Shown: in pieces, positions 14,063 through 15,000 of the stretch | How positions within the stretch are numbered: the stretch's first letter is position 1 | Layout of the letters: each line of letters opens with the position of its first letter | From: JAJPJX01 sp964568355 | Lineage (GTDB): Bacteria; Acidobacteriota; Terriglobia; Bryobacterales; Bryobacteraceae | Direction: 5' to 3' | Length of the DNA stretch: 15,000 nucleotides | Assembly (NCBI GenBank): GCA_964568355.1 | Contig: CAZMRK010000712.1 | Location: forward strand, 1 to 15,000 | Notes under the pieces: generated by a model | Databases searched by the model: none | The model's input: only the letters and a program-made list of their open reading frames with translations | What the model was told of the DNA's origin: nothing | Translations under genes and position numbers: made by a program

Positions 14063-14865
14063 CCTGCGATCAGTTTCAGCAATACCTGCCGGATCATCTG
14101 ACCGGCAGTCTGCGGGAGAGCGAAAAAGCCGAATTCCATGAGCATCTGGACGGCTGCGCGCTTTGCCGTGAGGAAGCGGAGCGGGCCGGCCGGATGTGGG
14201 AGCTCCTGGGTGTCCTGGAGCCGGAAGCTCCCAGCTCCAGGCTGCGCAGCCGCTTCTATGACTCCCTGGCAGCCTACCAGCAGGGCATGTCCCAACCTCG
14301 CGCCTCCGGGGCCGGCCTGATGGGCCAGATGCGCGCCTGGTGGTCGCGGCAGCCGGTCTTCCAGGTGGCGTACTCGCTGTTCCTGCTCGCGGCCGGAGCG
14401 CTGGGCGGCCACGCTCTGAGCGTTCGCCAGGCCAATCCCCCGGAACTCGCCCAAATGCAGCAGGAACTCGCTGGGATGCGCCAGATGGTGACCCTTTCCC
14501 TGCTCCAGCAGCAGTCCGCCAGCGAGCGGCTGCGCGGTGTCGACTGGAGCCAGCAGGTGGATCGGTCCGATACGCAGGTGCTCGGAGCCCTGCTTTCCGC
14601 CGTCAATCACGACCCCAACGTCAACGTCCGCCTGGCAGCCGTGGACGCGCTCCGGCGCTTTACCGGAAATACGCAACTGCGCCGCCGCATTGACGATTCT
14701 CTGGCGCGGCAGAGCTCGCCGCTGACCCAGATCGCCTTGATCGATCTGATCGTCGACCTGCGCGAGAAGCATTCCGTGCCCGCGCTGCGCTCCCTGGCGC
14801 AGAACGCGAGCGTCAGCCAGGAGGTCCGCGAGCGCGCCTCCTGGGGCATTACGCAATTGCAATAG
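14059..14865 (+). CDS. Membrane-anchored zinc-finger anti-sigma factor with C-terminal HEAT-like repeats (268 aa)
   Basis: The N-terminus has the zinc anti-sigma motif: C3, then HEHLDGCALC giving H29-x3-C33-x2-C36, which normally clamps the partner sigma factor. A linker (about 45-98) leads to one membrane helix at about 99-121 (VFQVAYSLFLLAAGALGGHAL). Outside the membrane there is a Gln/Met-rich, probably coiled segment (about 128-160). The last ~100 residues look like two or three HEAT-type helical repeats: LLSAVNHDPNVNVRLAAVDALRRF and ALIDLIVDLREKHSVPALRSLA...VSQEVRERASWGITQL. HEAT repeats usually bind proteins, so this part may be the sensor. Translation overlaps the sigma gene by four bases, with GGGAGAG upstream. 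Domain calls are by eye; the zinc motif and membrane helix are clear. Confidence 0.92.
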   Translation: MTCDQFQQYLPDHLTGSLRESEKAEFHEHLDGCALCREEAERAGRMWELLGVLEPEAPSSRLRSRFYDSLAAYQQGMSQPRASGAGLMGQMRAWWSRQPVFQVAYSLFLLAAGALGGHALSVRQANPPELAQMQQELAGMRQMVTLSLLQQQSASERLRGVDWSQQVDRSDTQVLGALLSAVNHDPNVNVRLAAVDALRRFTGNTQLRRRIDDSLARQSSPLTQIALIDLIVDLREKHSVPALRSLAQNASVSQEVRERASWGITQLQ

Positions 14866-14876
14866 ATGGAGATTTT

Positions 14877-15000
14877 ATGTGGAAACCATATGCTTATCTG
14901 CTGGCCGTTGATCTGTTGGCATTGAGTGGTTTGGCCCCGGCGGCAGCACAGGATCGTACCAGCATTGCCTTCAGCGATCCTTCCCGGCCAGGCACCGTAA
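14877..15000 (+). CDS. Secreted protein, N-terminal 41 residues only, truncated by window edge
   Basis: ATG 14877 has GGAG five bases upstream and lies 11 bases after the anti-sigma gene. It begins MWKPYAYLLAVDLLALSGL and continues APAAAQDRTSIAFSDPSRPGTV, a typical signal peptide with a likely cleavage after AAA or AAAQ near residue 24. The short gap suggests co-transcription with the sigma/anti-sigma pair. In such loci the third gene is often an envelope protein of the DUF4097 beta-repeat type, and IAFSDPSRPGTV would suit that, but too little is visible to call a family. Confidence 0.7.
   Translation, partial: MWKPYAYLLAVDLLALSGLAPAAAQDRTSIAFSDPSRPGTV

Overview
The window is about 60% GC bacterial chromosome. 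The gene set is a large nuo cluster without nuoEFG, an ECF sigma factor with a HEAT-like-tailed zinc anti-sigma factor, CstA, and an HTH/GHKL-ATPase/STAS-like regulator. This fits an acidobacterium, perhaps near Solibacter/Bryobacterales. That placement is inferred from protein style and gene content, not from a marker gene or database search.

Layout. Positions 1-2847 hold three minus-strand genes that could form one transcription unit: the fused regulator (1726-2847), a single-pass membrane protein I do not recognise (908-1690), and the N-terminal part of the peptide/pyruvate transporter CstA (1-895, cut by the window edge). The regulator has a good sigma-70-like promoter, an inverted repeat over its -35 box, and possibly a leaderless GTG start. 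Positions 2999-12621 are a tight minus-strand respiratory complex I operon, transcribed nuoC-D-I-J-K-L-M-N-H, with overlaps or short gaps at most junctions. Subunits A, B, E, F and G are not in the window. Divergent from nuoC, on the plus strand, are a Sfp-type phosphopantetheinyl transferase (12703-13434), an ECF sigma factor (13463-14062), its membrane zinc-finger anti-sigma factor (14059-14865, ATGA overlap) and the start of a secreted protein (14877 to the edge).

The nuo genes encode the complete membrane arm except NuoA (H, J, K, L, M, N) plus three peripheral-arm subunits that carry the quinone site and two 4Fe-4S clusters (C, D, I). The proton-pumping residues of the antiporter-like subunits are present. 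NuoB and the NADH-oxidising module (E, F, G) must be encoded elsewhere, or, for E/F/G, replaced by another electron donor. Two subunits are unusual. NuoL has a 39-residue loop with 19 histidines after its first membrane helix. NuoH has roughly 60 extra residues with two additional hydrophobic segments near its C-terminus.

I see no rRNA, tRNA, CRISPR array, insertion sequence or phage gene. The most promising non-routine items are the His-rich NuoL loop, the enlarged NuoH, and the one-polypeptide regulator with its operator-like promoter in a locally AT-richer stretch.
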